Positions 54,490-62,916 of a stretch of DNA of 64,000 nt are shown in pieces (within the stretch, counting starts at the first letter, position 1; every line of letters begins with the position of its first letter). Both the position numbers and the translations under genes were made by a program. Origin of the DNA: Symbiodolus clandestinus. GTDB taxonomy: Bacteria; Pseudomonadota; Gammaproteobacteria; Enterobacterales; G038960095. The stretch spans positions 992,001 to 1,056,000 of the forward strand of contig CP152425.1 in assembly GCA_038960095.1 (NCBI GenBank), read 5' to 3'. A model generated the notes under the pieces. It was not told where the DNA came from, searched no databases, and saw only the letters and a list, made by a program, of their open reading frames with translations.

Positions 54490-55134
54490 TTAGAAGCTGT
54501 AGCGAATACCCGTGGTGATTTTATGATCATTGACGTCTTTCATGAAACGAGTAAAATTATAACCTGCTTCAACAGCGCAGCTCTCTGCTACCTGGTAGTA
54601 ACCGCCTAGGTGACCTTCATGCAGATGCCTCTGGTTGCTCGCCAAATTTTTATCGCCAAATTGGGCGTAGCGATAGGAGACACGAGCGCCAATTGCATCG
54701 TTAGCACGCAACTTAGCACCTAACTCAATAGTTGGTTGAATATTACCTCTATGTTCACCAGCTGCCTGAGAGTTTTCATCGAATAGGGTAGTTATATTTT
54801 TCTTAGCAATACCGGCTAAGGCATAAAGATTTGCACATTGAGCCACGGGATAGTGCCCACCAACGCCGAGCAGAACTTGTCGATCAAGTTTGGTGTCATG
54901 AAGCCGCCCTTCAACAAAAAGGTAGTCATTGATGCCCGAGCTGCCATTGAGATAAAAACCAAAATCGTTATTTTTAGTTTCAACTTTTCCGTTTTTATCT
55001 ATAGTTCGATTCCAGGCATGCTCTTTGCTATGAAACTGGTACAGGAGTCCACCGGACACATAGGTGAAATCATCAGCGATGGCAGGAGCCGCTGCCGCTA
55101 TGGCCAGTGCGACGGCACAAATTTTAGTCTTCAT
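54490..55134 (-). CDS. outer-membrane beta-barrel protein, paralogue B
   Basis: The 214-residue precursor has a signal peptide (MKTKICAVALAIAAAAPAIA). Alternating strands follow (NDFGFYLNGSSGINDYLFVEGRLHDTKL, GARVSYRYAQFG, CAVEAGYNFTRFM) and a C-terminal HKITTGIRYSF beta-signal. It shares the SGGLL opening, the YLNGS/EGRL strands and YYQVAE/CYQVAE with paralogue A, but is 40 residues shorter, mainly in extracellular-loop positions. Function unknown; small barrels of this kind mediate adhesion or serum resistance (Ail/OmpX) in enterics. AGGATG precedes the ATG. Confidence 0.82.
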   Translation of the reverse strand: MKTKICAVALAIAAAAPAIADDFTYVSGGLLYQFHSKEHAWNRTIDKNGKVETKNNDFGFYLNGSSGINDYLFVEGRLHDTKLDRQVLLGVGGHYPVAQCANLYALAGIAKKNITTLFDENSQAAGEHRGNIQPTIELGAKLRANDAIGARVSYRYAQFGDKNLASNQRHLHEGHLGGYYQVAESCAVEAGYNFTRFMKDVNDHKITTGIRYSF

Positions 55135-55249
55135 AAAGTTGTCATCCTAATTATTCAATCAATGTTAGTTGATAGGGGGCATTACAATGGCCAAAGCGAA
55201 CACTAGCGACTCAATAGCCGGGTGTTCAATCAGCCAGCATTCAGTGCAC

Positions 55250-55276
55250 TGTATAGAAAAATTGTTGCCTAATCAA
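55250..55276 (-). promoter_or_regulatory. possible promoter of barrel paralogue B
   Basis: On the minus strand, TTGATT (55271-55276) and TATACA (55250-55255) are 15 bp apart, about 115 bp before the ATG. The spacing is short of the optimum, so this is tentative. Confidence 0.35.
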
Positions 55277-55383
55277 CTCTATTTTTTGATTTTATTAAGC
55301 TTTTTTAACCATTTTTGGAACTTTTTATAAAAAACCGAGTCCCTACTGACAATTAGTTAAACATTAGTCAAGGAGTGGCCTAT

Positions 55384-56787
55384 TTAATTAACGTTCAACG
55401 CCCAAGCTGGGTTAAGCTCATCGACCAAGCGGATAGCTAGACCAATATAGTGTTCTGGCAGTAATTGATAGAGCCGCTGTTTTTCGTTTCCTGGTAAAGC
55501 TAATGACTGAATAAATTCCCGAAGTTGTTGCTGATCTAAGGTTTTCCCTCGTGTTAATTGCTTGAGCTGTTCATAGGGCTGATCAATGCCATAACGGCGC
55601 ATCACCGTTTGTAATGCCTCGGCTAATACAGGCCACTGTTGACTCAGCTCAAAAGCTAAACGAGGACGATTAACCGATAACTTGCCAATGCCCTTAAGCA
55701 AAGCTTGGTAGGCAACCCAGGCATAGCCTAAGGTGACCCCCAGGTTACGTAATACGGTAGAGTCACTGAGGTCGCGTTGCCAGCGAGAAATGGGTAACTT
55801 GGCAATGAGATGGCTGCTTAAGGCGTTAGCTAGCCCTAAATTGCCTTCTGCATTTTCAAAATCGATCGGATTAATTTTATGGGGCATGGTGGATGAACCC
55901 ACTTCACCAGCAACCGCCGGCTGAGTAAAATGTTCGAGCGCGATGTAGCCCCAAATATCACGACTAAAGTCGATGAGAATGGTGTTAAAACGACTAATCA
56001 CCGCAAACAGCTCGCTCACAAAATCGTGTGGTTCAATTTGTGTGGTGTAGGGATTCCAGATCAAACCTAACTCGGTGACAAATTTTTGGCTAATCCGATG
56101 CCAATCGATGTTCGGGTAGGCGGCAACGTGAGCATTGTAGTTGCCGACGGCCCCGTTGAATTTTCCTAAAATTTCGCTTTGCTGGAGCTGTTGATATTGG
56201 CGCTGCAATCGGTAGACGAAGTTGGCCAGTTCTTTTCCTACCGTGGTTGGGCTGGCAGGCTGCCCATGGGTACGTGCCAGCAGCGAAATCTCTCGGGTCT
56301 GTTGGGCTAATTGTTGAATCGCTGTGATCAACTGTCGCCATAAGGGAAGCAATAGCATTTCACGAGCTTGTCGCAACATTAAGCCATAGGCCAGGTTATT
56401 AATATCCTCGGAGGTACAGGCAAAGTGCAGATACTCTTTGGCCGCATTCAAGGCGGGAATTGCTGTTAACTGGGCTTTGAGGAAGTATTCTAACGCCTTA
56501 ACGTCATGCCGGGTGGTCTGTTCAATGGTTTTTATCTGTTCGGCTTGTGTGGTGTCAAAATTTTCAATCAACTGTTCAAGGTAGTGTTGCGTCTTGGCAT
56601 CAAAAGGTGGAATTTCGGTAATTTCCTCGGTAGCCGCCAGCTGCTGTAGCCAGCGAATTTCTACGATGCAGCGGTATTTCAATAGACCATATTCACTAAA
56701 AAGTTCCCGCAGTGCTCCTAATTTGTCTTGGTAACGGCCATCCAAGGGTGATAGGGCAGTGAGTGGGGTTAGAGGAGTGGTTATCAT
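55384..56787 (-). CDS. purB: adenylosuccinate lyase
   Basis: PurB cleaves SAICAR and adenylosuccinate in purine synthesis. The 467 residues include SPLDGRYQDKLGALR at the N-terminus, the catalytic-His block ARTHGQPASPTTVGKEL, and the fumarase-superfamily signature GSSTMPHKINPIDFENAEGN with the catalytic Ser loop. The ATG at 56787 gives a slightly extended N-terminus (MITTPLTPLT) against 456 residues in E. coli. It follows mnmA with a 57-nt gap; hflD, which separates them in enterics, is absent. Confidence 0.96.
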   Translation of the reverse strand: MITTPLTPLTALSPLDGRYQDKLGALRELFSEYGLLKYRCIVEIRWLQQLAATEEITEIPPFDAKTQHYLEQLIENFDTTQAEQIKTIEQTTRHDVKALEYFLKAQLTAIPALNAAKEYLHFACTSEDINNLAYGLMLRQAREMLLLPLWRQLITAIQQLAQQTREISLLARTHGQPASPTTVGKELANFVYRLQRQYQQLQQSEILGKFNGAVGNYNAHVAAYPNIDWHRISQKFVTELGLIWNPYTTQIEPHDFVSELFAVISRFNTILIDFSRDIWGYIALEHFTQPAVAGEVGSSTMPHKINPIDFENAEGNLGLANALSSHLIAKLPISRWQRDLSDSTVLRNLGVTLGYAWVAYQALLKGIGKLSVNRPRLAFELSQQWPVLAEALQTVMRRYGIDQPYEQLKQLTRGKTLDQQQLREFIQSLALPGNEKQRLYQLLPEHYIGLAIRLVDELNPAWALNVN

Positions 56788-56844
56788 GGGTATCCATTAA
56801 CTAGGCTTAAATCAATCAGGGTTGAGAATAGTGATATTGATTAT

Positions 56845-57993
56845 TTATGAGAGTGCTTGGCAGATAGTAGCACCACCCAAGCAGCGCTCTCTTTGGTAAA
56901 AAACGACCGCTTGCCCGGGGGTAACGGCACGCTGTGGTTGGTTAAAAATAATCTGTAGACGCCCATTGGCGATTACCGTCAGTTGGCAAGCGACATCGGT
57001 TTGTCGATAACGGATTTTACAGGTGCAAGCTAGCGGCATCACTGGAGGTTGAGCGGCAATCCAGTGGCACGGCGAAGCCAGCAAGCCGTTAGCGTACTGT
57101 TGCGGGTGTTCAGCGCCCGCAGCAACCACCAGAACATTACGTTGGGTATCTTTAGCCACTACATACCAGGGTTGGATCTGCTGAGGTGTGGTGCCGCCGA
57201 TGCCTAACCCTTGGCGCTGTCCTAAAGTGTAGAAGTAGAGCCCTTGGTGCTGTCCTAACACCTTACCCTCGACACTCTCAATGGCTCCAGGCTGTGGTGG
57301 CAAATAACGGGCTAAAAATTCCCGAAAACGCCGTTCGCCGACGAAGCAGATGCCGGTGGAATCTTTTTTTTCAGCGGTCACTAAACCTAATTGACGCGCC
57401 AGTTGGCGGACTTGTTGTTTAGGCAGTTCGCCTAGAGGAAACAGGCTGCTGGCCAGCTGCTGTTGATTGAGGGCATAGAGAAAATAGCTTTGATCTTTTT
57501 GTGGATCAGCACCTCGCCACAACTGCTGTTGTCCTTGAGCATCGCTGATTCGCCGAGCGTAATGGCCGGTAGCAATCCTATCAGCTTGCAGCTGTTGGAC
57601 CGAAAATTGCAAAAAAGCGGTAAATTTGATGGCTTGATTACATAAGATATCGGGATTGGGAGTGAGGCCGGCTCGAATGCCCGCTAGAAAAGGTTCGAAG
57701 ACCTGATCCCAATATTCAGCCGCAAAATTGACGGTGTGTAATGGGATCCCTAAGCGGTCACAAACGGCTTGGGCATCGGCACGATCGGCAGCGGCTGAGC
57801 AGTAGCCCGCTTGATCATCCTCCTCCCAGTTCTTCATAAACAGCCCTTCGACCGTATAACCCTGCTGTAAAAGCAGCCAAGCAGCCACTGAAGAGTCAAC
57901 CCCACCCGATAATCCAACCACTACTTTTTTTACCTGGGTTAAAGGAGGAGGGGATTCTGGTAGCAGGTGGGTAACCATGGTAAAATCAGACAT
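56845..57993 (-). CDS. mnmA: tRNA-specific 2-thiouridylase MnmA
   Basis: MnmA thiolates U34 of tRNA-Lys, -Glu and -Gln using sulfur from the Tus relay. The 382 residues have the PP-loop VVGLSGGVDSSVAAWLL, FMKNWEEDDQAGYCSAAAD, the catalytic Cys in TPNPDILCNQAIKF and the second Cys in DSTGICFVGERRF. The first ATG (57993) gives about 20 residues before the PP-loop; a second ATG five codons later would also work. Upstream of purB in the same direction. Confidence 0.96.
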   Translation of the reverse strand: MSDFTMVTHLLPESPPPLTQVKKVVVGLSGGVDSSVAAWLLLQQGYTVEGLFMKNWEEDDQAGYCSAAADRADAQAVCDRLGIPLHTVNFAAEYWDQVFEPFLAGIRAGLTPNPDILCNQAIKFTAFLQFSVQQLQADRIATGHYARRISDAQGQQQLWRGADPQKDQSYFLYALNQQQLASSLFPLGELPKQQVRQLARQLGLVTAEKKDSTGICFVGERRFREFLARYLPPQPGAIESVEGKVLGQHQGLYFYTLGQRQGLGIGGTTPQQIQPWYVVAKDTQRNVLVVAAGAEHPQQYANGLLASPCHWIAAQPPVMPLACTCKIRYRQTDVACQLTVIANGRLQIIFNQPQRAVTPGQAVVFYQRERCLGGATICQALS

Positions 57994-58141
57994 TCAGTAG
58001 CGGTTAAAAAAGTAATAGTGAGGGGTAGTTTATCATATCACTCAGCAATATCGCCAACCAACCGGTAAAATCGGTTGCGTGGCCACTCGTTCCCGCAGGC
58101 GTAGAAGCCAGGCGCGTTAACAACCTCAGGAATCAATCAGC

Positions 58142-58921
58142 ATGCTATTGGTCGACTCACATTGCCATCTTGATCTATTGGATTATACCACCGAACATCA
58201 GGATCTGGCAGATGTTATTCGTAAAGCGCAATCTCAGCGTATTGGACATTTGCTATCAGTAGCCACGACGCTGGAAGGTTTTGTGCAATTTCGCCCTCAA
58301 GTGGAAGCTTACCCGGAAATTTCTCTCGCCTGTGGTGTCCATCCTCTCAATATCACAGCGGCGACTGCCTGGGATCGACTCTACCGATTAGCTGCCGATC
58401 CCAAAGTGGTAGCGCTGGGAGAAACCGGTCTAGATTACTACTACCACACCGTACCCACTGAGCAGCAGCGTCATGGTTTATGTCAGCATATTACCGTTGC
58501 TCGGCAACTTAAAAAACCGCTGATTATTCACTTGCGCCAGGCGGAACAAGATTTATTAACGGTACTTCGGGAGCAGCAAGCCAGTGAATGTGGAGGGGTG
58601 ATCCACTGTTTTACCGGTGATCGGGCAACCGCCGAAGCGCTGCTGGACCTTGGTTTCTATATTTCGTTGTCAGGGATAGTCACTTTCAAAAATGCTGAAG
58701 CTTTACGCGAAGTAGCAACTTTTATTCCGGCTGATCGGCTATTAATTGAGACCGACTCCCCTTACTTAGCACCGATCCCCTATCGAGGTAAGCCAAACCA
58801 ACCGGCTTATCTGCGGGCAGTGGCTGAGTTTTTAGCTTCATGTCGTGGTGAAAGCATTGAACAGCTTGCTGAAACAACCACTAAAAACTTTAATCAGCTG
58901 TTTCAGAGCCAAAATGCCTAA
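58142..58921 (+). CDS. ycfH: TatD-family metal-dependent hydrolase YcfH
   Basis: The 259-residue TIM-barrel hydrolase has the HxH metal site in VDSHCHLDLLDY, Glu in ALGETGLDYYY, His in PLIIHLRQAEQD and GGVIHCFTGD, and the closing Asp in LIETDSPYLAPIPYRGKPNQP. The residues agree with YcfH more than TatD or YjjV. These enzymes show deoxyribonuclease or D-aminoacyl-tRNA-related activities; the true role is unsettled. Its enteric neighbours holB, tmk and ptsG are absent. Confidence 0.9.
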   Translation: MLLVDSHCHLDLLDYTTEHQDLADVIRKAQSQRIGHLLSVATTLEGFVQFRPQVEAYPEISLACGVHPLNITAATAWDRLYRLAADPKVVALGETGLDYYYHTVPTEQQRHGLCQHITVARQLKKPLIIHLRQAEQDLLTVLREQQASECGGVIHCFTGDRATAEALLDLGFYISLSGIVTFKNAEALREVATFIPADRLLIETDSPYLAPIPYRGKPNQPAYLRAVAEFLASCRGESIEQLAETTTKNFNQLFQSQNA

Positions 58922-58974
58922 GCTCACTGGGTGTCACGTTTAGTGTCACAGCCGCCTCTAAGTGGCAGCCCTAA

Positions 58975-59163
58975 CTTGCCAAGCGTCTAGCTAATGAATG
59001 GAGTACATTTAATAAAAAATTAACGATCTATGATCCAGTAGAAGATCTAAACTCTGGTGAAGCGATTGCTATTTTTATGGCAGAAGCTTTTCAAACCAAT
59101 GCGACTAGTTACATCGCGCACGCTTTTGGTGTTGCACGGGCCAAGGGAATGGCACCATTGGAC
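58975..59163 (+). pseudogene. HI1419/HI1420-type toxin-antitoxin remnant
   Basis: The plus strand reads LAKRLANEWSTFNKK, resembling the C-terminal tail of HI1419-type RelE-like toxins. In the same frame the start of an HI1420-type antidote follows: KLTIYDPVEDLNSGEAIAIF, then MAEAFQTNATSYIAHAFG, ending ARAKGMAPLD and TGA. The helix-turn-helix half of the antidote is missing and no toxin body remains. Its last 55 bases overlap the queA 3' end in antisense, so the queA tail was formed from this remnant. Confidence 0.65.
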
Positions 59164-60215
59164 TGAATTAGCATCGCATCTCCATAGCTAAAAAAGCGAT
59201 AGCGTTGTGCAATCGCTTGCTGATAAGCCGCTAGCACCGACGATTGACCGGCAAAAGCACAAACCAGTAGCAGTAGGCTAGAGCAGGGTAAGTGAAAATT
59301 GGTAATTAAGCTATCAACTACCTGGAAGCGGTAACCTGGATAGATAAACAGTCGAGTTTCACCCTCAAAAGGCTGTAATAGAGGCTGTTCAGACTGCTGC
59401 CGCGGCGCGGCGGCGGCTGTCTCTAAGGCACGAACGGCGGTAGTACCGACGGCGACCACTCGTCCTCCTCGGGCTTTGCAGGCTAATATCGCTTCGACGG
59501 CTGCTTGGTTTACGCTGACCACTTCCGCATGCATTTGATGAGCTTGAATTGACTCACTACGGATGGGTTGAAAAGTCCCAGCACCCACTTGTAGCGTAAT
59601 TTCAGTGATTTCTATACCTTTGGCCTGCAGAGCCTGTAACAACGCCTGATCAAAATGTAGACCAGCGGTAGGTGCTGCAACGGCCCCAGGCACGCGGGCA
59701 AAGACGGTTTGATAATATTGCTGATCAATCGCGGTGGCTGGACGCTGTAAATAGGGCGGCAACGGGATATGACCAATGGCTTGAAGCAAGGCGAGTAGCG
59801 GGCGATCATCTTCTATTTGGATTTGAAATAGAGTCCCTTGGCGTTTGATAACGGTTGCGCTGACGGCAGGTTGGCCGTTGGGTGCCGTTAATTGAATCAG
59901 GCTACCAATAGTGGGTGGCTTACTGGCACGTAGCTGCACCAGGAGTTGCTGTTCGGGAAGCAACCGTTCTACCAGCAGCTCGAGCTGCCCACCGGTTGAT
60001 TTATAACCGAATAGCCGTGCTGGAATCACCTGAGTATTATTAAGTACTAAGAGATCGCCAGCGGCTAGCAGCTGTAACAGATCATGAAATACGTAATGTT
60101 GAATATCGCCATTAAGTCGGTCGAGCTGTAGCAATCGACAGGCGGTACGCTGCTGAGTTGGCTCAGTAGCAATCAGTTCGGGTGGCAAATCGAAGGAAAA
60201 ATCACTCAGTTGCAT
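59109..60215 (-). CDS. queA: S-adenosylmethionine:tRNA ribosyltransferase-isomerase
   Basis: QueA makes epoxyqueuosine on tRNA (queuosine pathway). The 368 residues include DFSFDLPPELIATEP, NNTQVIPARLFG, APTAGLHFDQALL, GTFQPIRSESIQAHQMHAE and VGTTAVRALE, with SLITNFHLPCSSLLLLV near the end. After FFSYGDAMLIQ the expected short tail is replaced by ~17 unrelated residues (SNGAIPLARATPKACAM), mostly encoded antisense to the toxin-antitoxin remnant. The fold should be unaffected. The usual downstream tgt is not here. Confidence 0.94.
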   Translation of the reverse strand: MQLSDFSFDLPPELIATEPTQQRTACRLLQLDRLNGDIQHYVFHDLLQLLAAGDLLVLNNTQVIPARLFGYKSTGGQLELLVERLLPEQQLLVQLRASKPPTIGSLIQLTAPNGQPAVSATVIKRQGTLFQIQIEDDRPLLALLQAIGHIPLPPYLQRPATAIDQQYYQTVFARVPGAVAAPTAGLHFDQALLQALQAKGIEITEITLQVGAGTFQPIRSESIQAHQMHAEVVSVNQAAVEAILACKARGGRVVAVGTTAVRALETAAAAPRQQSEQPLLQPFEGETRLFIYPGYRFQVVDSLITNFHLPCSSLLLLVCAFAGQSSVLAAYQQAIAQRYRFFSYGDAMLIQSNGAIPLARATPKACAM

Positions 60216-60405
60216 ATTATGGCGGTAAATAGCCCAGTGTTTAGATTAACGATACAGTCGGTATTATTACACATACGCATAAATTTATGCTTAAATAGTA
60301 AGCTCTCAGGAGATCCTTGCCATGAACGACTCCTTAGTTGTGGTGCTAAAGTAATGGGTAGTCAATGATTTTATTTAATGATTTTATTTTTAGGCATCAT
60401 CCCAG
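60216..60405. other. queA to small membrane gene spacer
   Basis: Divergent promoter region for queA and the gene at 60406. No RNA or repeat was recognised. Confidence 0.35.
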
Positions 60406-60617
60406 ATGACCCTAGCAACCTCAGAGGAACCACTAACACTCGTAGCACCTCACCAATATCCTAGGGTAATAAAGTTATTTCTAGCGATCATTTTATGTGG
60501 AGTCACCTATGGAGTTTATTTAATACCCCCTTATTATCAAGCTATGAAACGTATGCATTTAGCGCAAATGGCTTACCAGCAGGAGCATTACCAACAAGCG
60601 GCAACCATTTATCCCAC
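60406..60617 (+). pseudogene. small single-pass membrane protein gene interrupted by IS4
   Basis: The first ~70 residues have a cytosolic N-terminus, one membrane segment (FLAIILCGVTYGVYLIPPYY) and the start of a TPR-like helix (AQMAYQQEHYQQAATIY). The IS4 element then interrupts it. After the IS, 62102-62210 can continue as AYNDTQTLSQHALKLLESIEFD and end at KR-TGA, but in a different frame. The gene was therefore damaged by both insertion and a shift. Function unknown. It lies just upstream of the metalloprotease remnant and may have formed a unit with it. Confidence 0.45.
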
Positions 60618-62101
60618 CTTGCAATTACCCACATTTACTCGGAAGATAGTTCCGTGGAATAAACAACCAAAAATTAGTACCGTATGATTAAAAAAAACTA
60701 TTAATGAGAACACATGGTTTGATCAGGAGATTGACTGTGATGCTTTCCGGGATGAACGTTTGGGCAAACGCTGCCGTGCATTGGTAGAACAACTCTGGAA
60801 AGGTTTAGGACAAGCCATTCCATTGGCCTGCCAAGATTGGTCTCAAACCAAAGCAGCCTACCGTTTCCTGTCCAATGAGCGGGTAAGCGAGCAGGAAGTT
60901 CTCAGTGGCCATTTTGAAGCAAGCAGCCAGCGCTTTAAATCAACAGAAGGCATAATTCTTGTTTTACAGGATACGACAACCTTTTCGTTCCGACGGGAAC
61001 ATCCTGAACGTATTGGTTACCTAGGCAAGTCCTTCAGCTTGAAGAATGAGCCCATCATGCAGTGTGGCATCCTAATGCACTCCAGTTTGGCAGTAACGAC
61101 TGAAGGAGTGCCTCTCGGGTTGACGGCGATTAAATTTTGGACGCGGGATAAATTTAAGGGCTGCACCGCCCTGAAACGCAAAATTAACCCCACCCGTGTT
61201 CCCATTGAGGAAAAAGAGAGTTCTCGGTGGCTTGAAAATCTGCGGCAATCCACAGCATTATTGGGGGACCCAGGTCGATGTGTGCAGGTAGGCGATCGGG
61301 AAAGCGATATTTATGAACTATTCTGTTTAGCCCAGGAACTGAACACCCATTTTCTTATCCGAACCTGCGTTAATCGACTTGTCGGCGATGGGGGACATAC
61401 CGTTAAAGATGAAATGGAGCATGAAAAGATTGCAGGATTACACACCATCAAATTATGTGACACCAAAGGTGGTTATAGCGAGGCATGCCTAGAAGTTAAA
61501 TTTCGCCGCCTCAGAGTGCTTCCGCCGCTTGGAAAACAGAAATACTATCCAACCCAGGAAGTAACAGTTATTCATGCTTATGAACCAACTCCCTCTTCAG
61601 AACGGGAACGCATAGAGTGGAAACTAATCACCAGCCTGCCGGTTGAAACACTGGAAGACGCTATTGAAAAACTGGAATGGTATGCCATGCGTTGGAAAAT
61701 TGAGACTTTTCATAAGATTTTAAAATCGGGTTGCCGGGCAGAAAATTCCAAACTGCAGACCGCAGAGCGTCTTACCAAGCTTATTGCGGTCTACTGTATC
61801 CTGAGTTGGCGAATTTTTTGGATAACGATGCTGGCTAGGGCCTTCCCAAGTGCCCCAGTAGAACTGGCTCTCACACAGCAGGAAGAAACCTTGCTCAACC
61901 AGCTGGTTAATGATTCCCCCAGCGCAGAGCGACTTCCTCCCCTTCAGCAGGTATTACTTAAACTGGCAAAATTAGGCGGCTACTTAGCACGTTCAGGCGA
62001 TCCTCCCCCTGGAAACACTGTGATATGGCGGGGAATCCGTCGTCTAACGGATATCCAGCTCGGTTACGAACTCGCTCGTGAGAGATGTGGGTAATTGCAA
62101 G
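60618..62101 (+). mobile_element. IS4-family insertion sequence (Tn5-transposase group)
   Basis: The element is 1484 bp with perfect 17-bp inverted repeats: CTTGCAATTACCCACAT at 60618-60634 and its complement at 62085-62101. It carries one transposase gene on the plus strand and is flanked by the 10-bp target duplication. It is the only mobile element here with a clear insertion scar. Confidence 0.95.
60684..62094 (+). CDS. IS4/Tn5-type transposase (start frame interrupted by an A8 run)
   Basis: The open frame from the TTG at 60760 gives 444 residues: WSQTKAAYRFLSNERVSEQEVL, the first catalytic Asp in ILVLQDTTTFSF, VGDRESDIYELF with the second Asp, and the YREK block YAMRWKIETFHKILKSGC with the catalytic Glu. 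Codons further upstream (TWFDQEIDCDAFRDERLGK) also belong to the family. They join the ATG at 60684 only if the run at 60690-60697 has seven A and not eight. As it stands, translation from that ATG stops after six codons. Otherwise intact. Confidence 0.9.
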
Positions 62102-62261
62102 TTTATCCCACACGCTTACAATGATACCCAAACTTTAAGTCAGCACGCCTTGAAGCTTTTAGAGTCCATAGAATTTGACTTGAAAGAGTATACTCGCCTA
62201 AAAAGGTGATGCCTGAAGCCTATCAGATCTACGTTATCTCTCAGGAAAAAAAGAGATAGTA

Positions 62262-62829
62262 TGTTCTCATTCCAGGCTGGCTTATTTCTCTTGCTACCTT
62301 CCCAGGCGTGGTTATTCATGAAATCGCTCATCGTTTCTTTGCGGATTTATTAAATATTCCTGTCTATCGAGTTAATTATTTTACACTAAATAATGGTAAT
62401 GATGGTGGCGGTATAGAGCTTTCCCCGACTGACAGTGTAAAAGCAGCCCTATTAGTTGCGCTAGGACCCTTGATCATTAACACCTTACTATGTGCTATCA
62501 TCAGCTTTCCGCTTGCTAGCCTATTAGAGGGTAATAAAAACTTCTTATAAAAGCTATTGGCTTGGCTAGGAATATCGATAGGCATGTATGCGATTCCTAG
62601 TAACAGTGATTTGGATTATCTGTTAAATGTTGTTAAACAACAAGCTGCTAATGATCGGATTATTAAGGATTCAACCATCAATAACCCAGTTTCTGGGTCT
62701 ATTCGGTTACTGGTTTTTTTTATTAAGATCATTAACTTATTAAGATTCTTGTGGGTTGATCTCCTCTATGCGGCATTGATTAGCCAAGTAATCTCTTATT
62801 GTGTCAAGCAACTGATAGTATTTGGGTAG
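62262..62829 (+). pseudogene. HExxH membrane metalloprotease, broken by an early shift and an internal stop
   Basis: The central part reads IPGWLISLATFPGVVIHEIAHRFF with the zinc motif HEIAH, then LLNIPVYRVNYF, a hydrophobic segment (LLVALGPLIINTLLCAIISF), a TAA at 62548-62550, and in the same frame LLAWLGISIGMYAIPSNSD and a final hydrophobic stretch. The ATG at 62262 (MFSF) is in another frame; removing a duplicated TC would give MFIPGWL. Relatives are site-2-like membrane metalloproteases. This copy is probably dead. Confidence 0.65.
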
Positions 62830-62916
62830 GACTGATAATAAGGTTTTTGGTTGCCGATGGTTTTATCGGTGTATCGTATTTAAGCGGCAGCGTTTAAATG
62901 ACAGTTCACACTGTTT

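Larger units (their letters stand above)
60608..62111. repeat. 10-bp target-site duplication flanking IS4
   Basis: TTTATCCCAC occurs at 60608-60617 immediately left and at 62102-62111 immediately right of the element. Length fits IS4-family duplications. Perfect identity points to a recent insertion. Confidence 0.93.
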
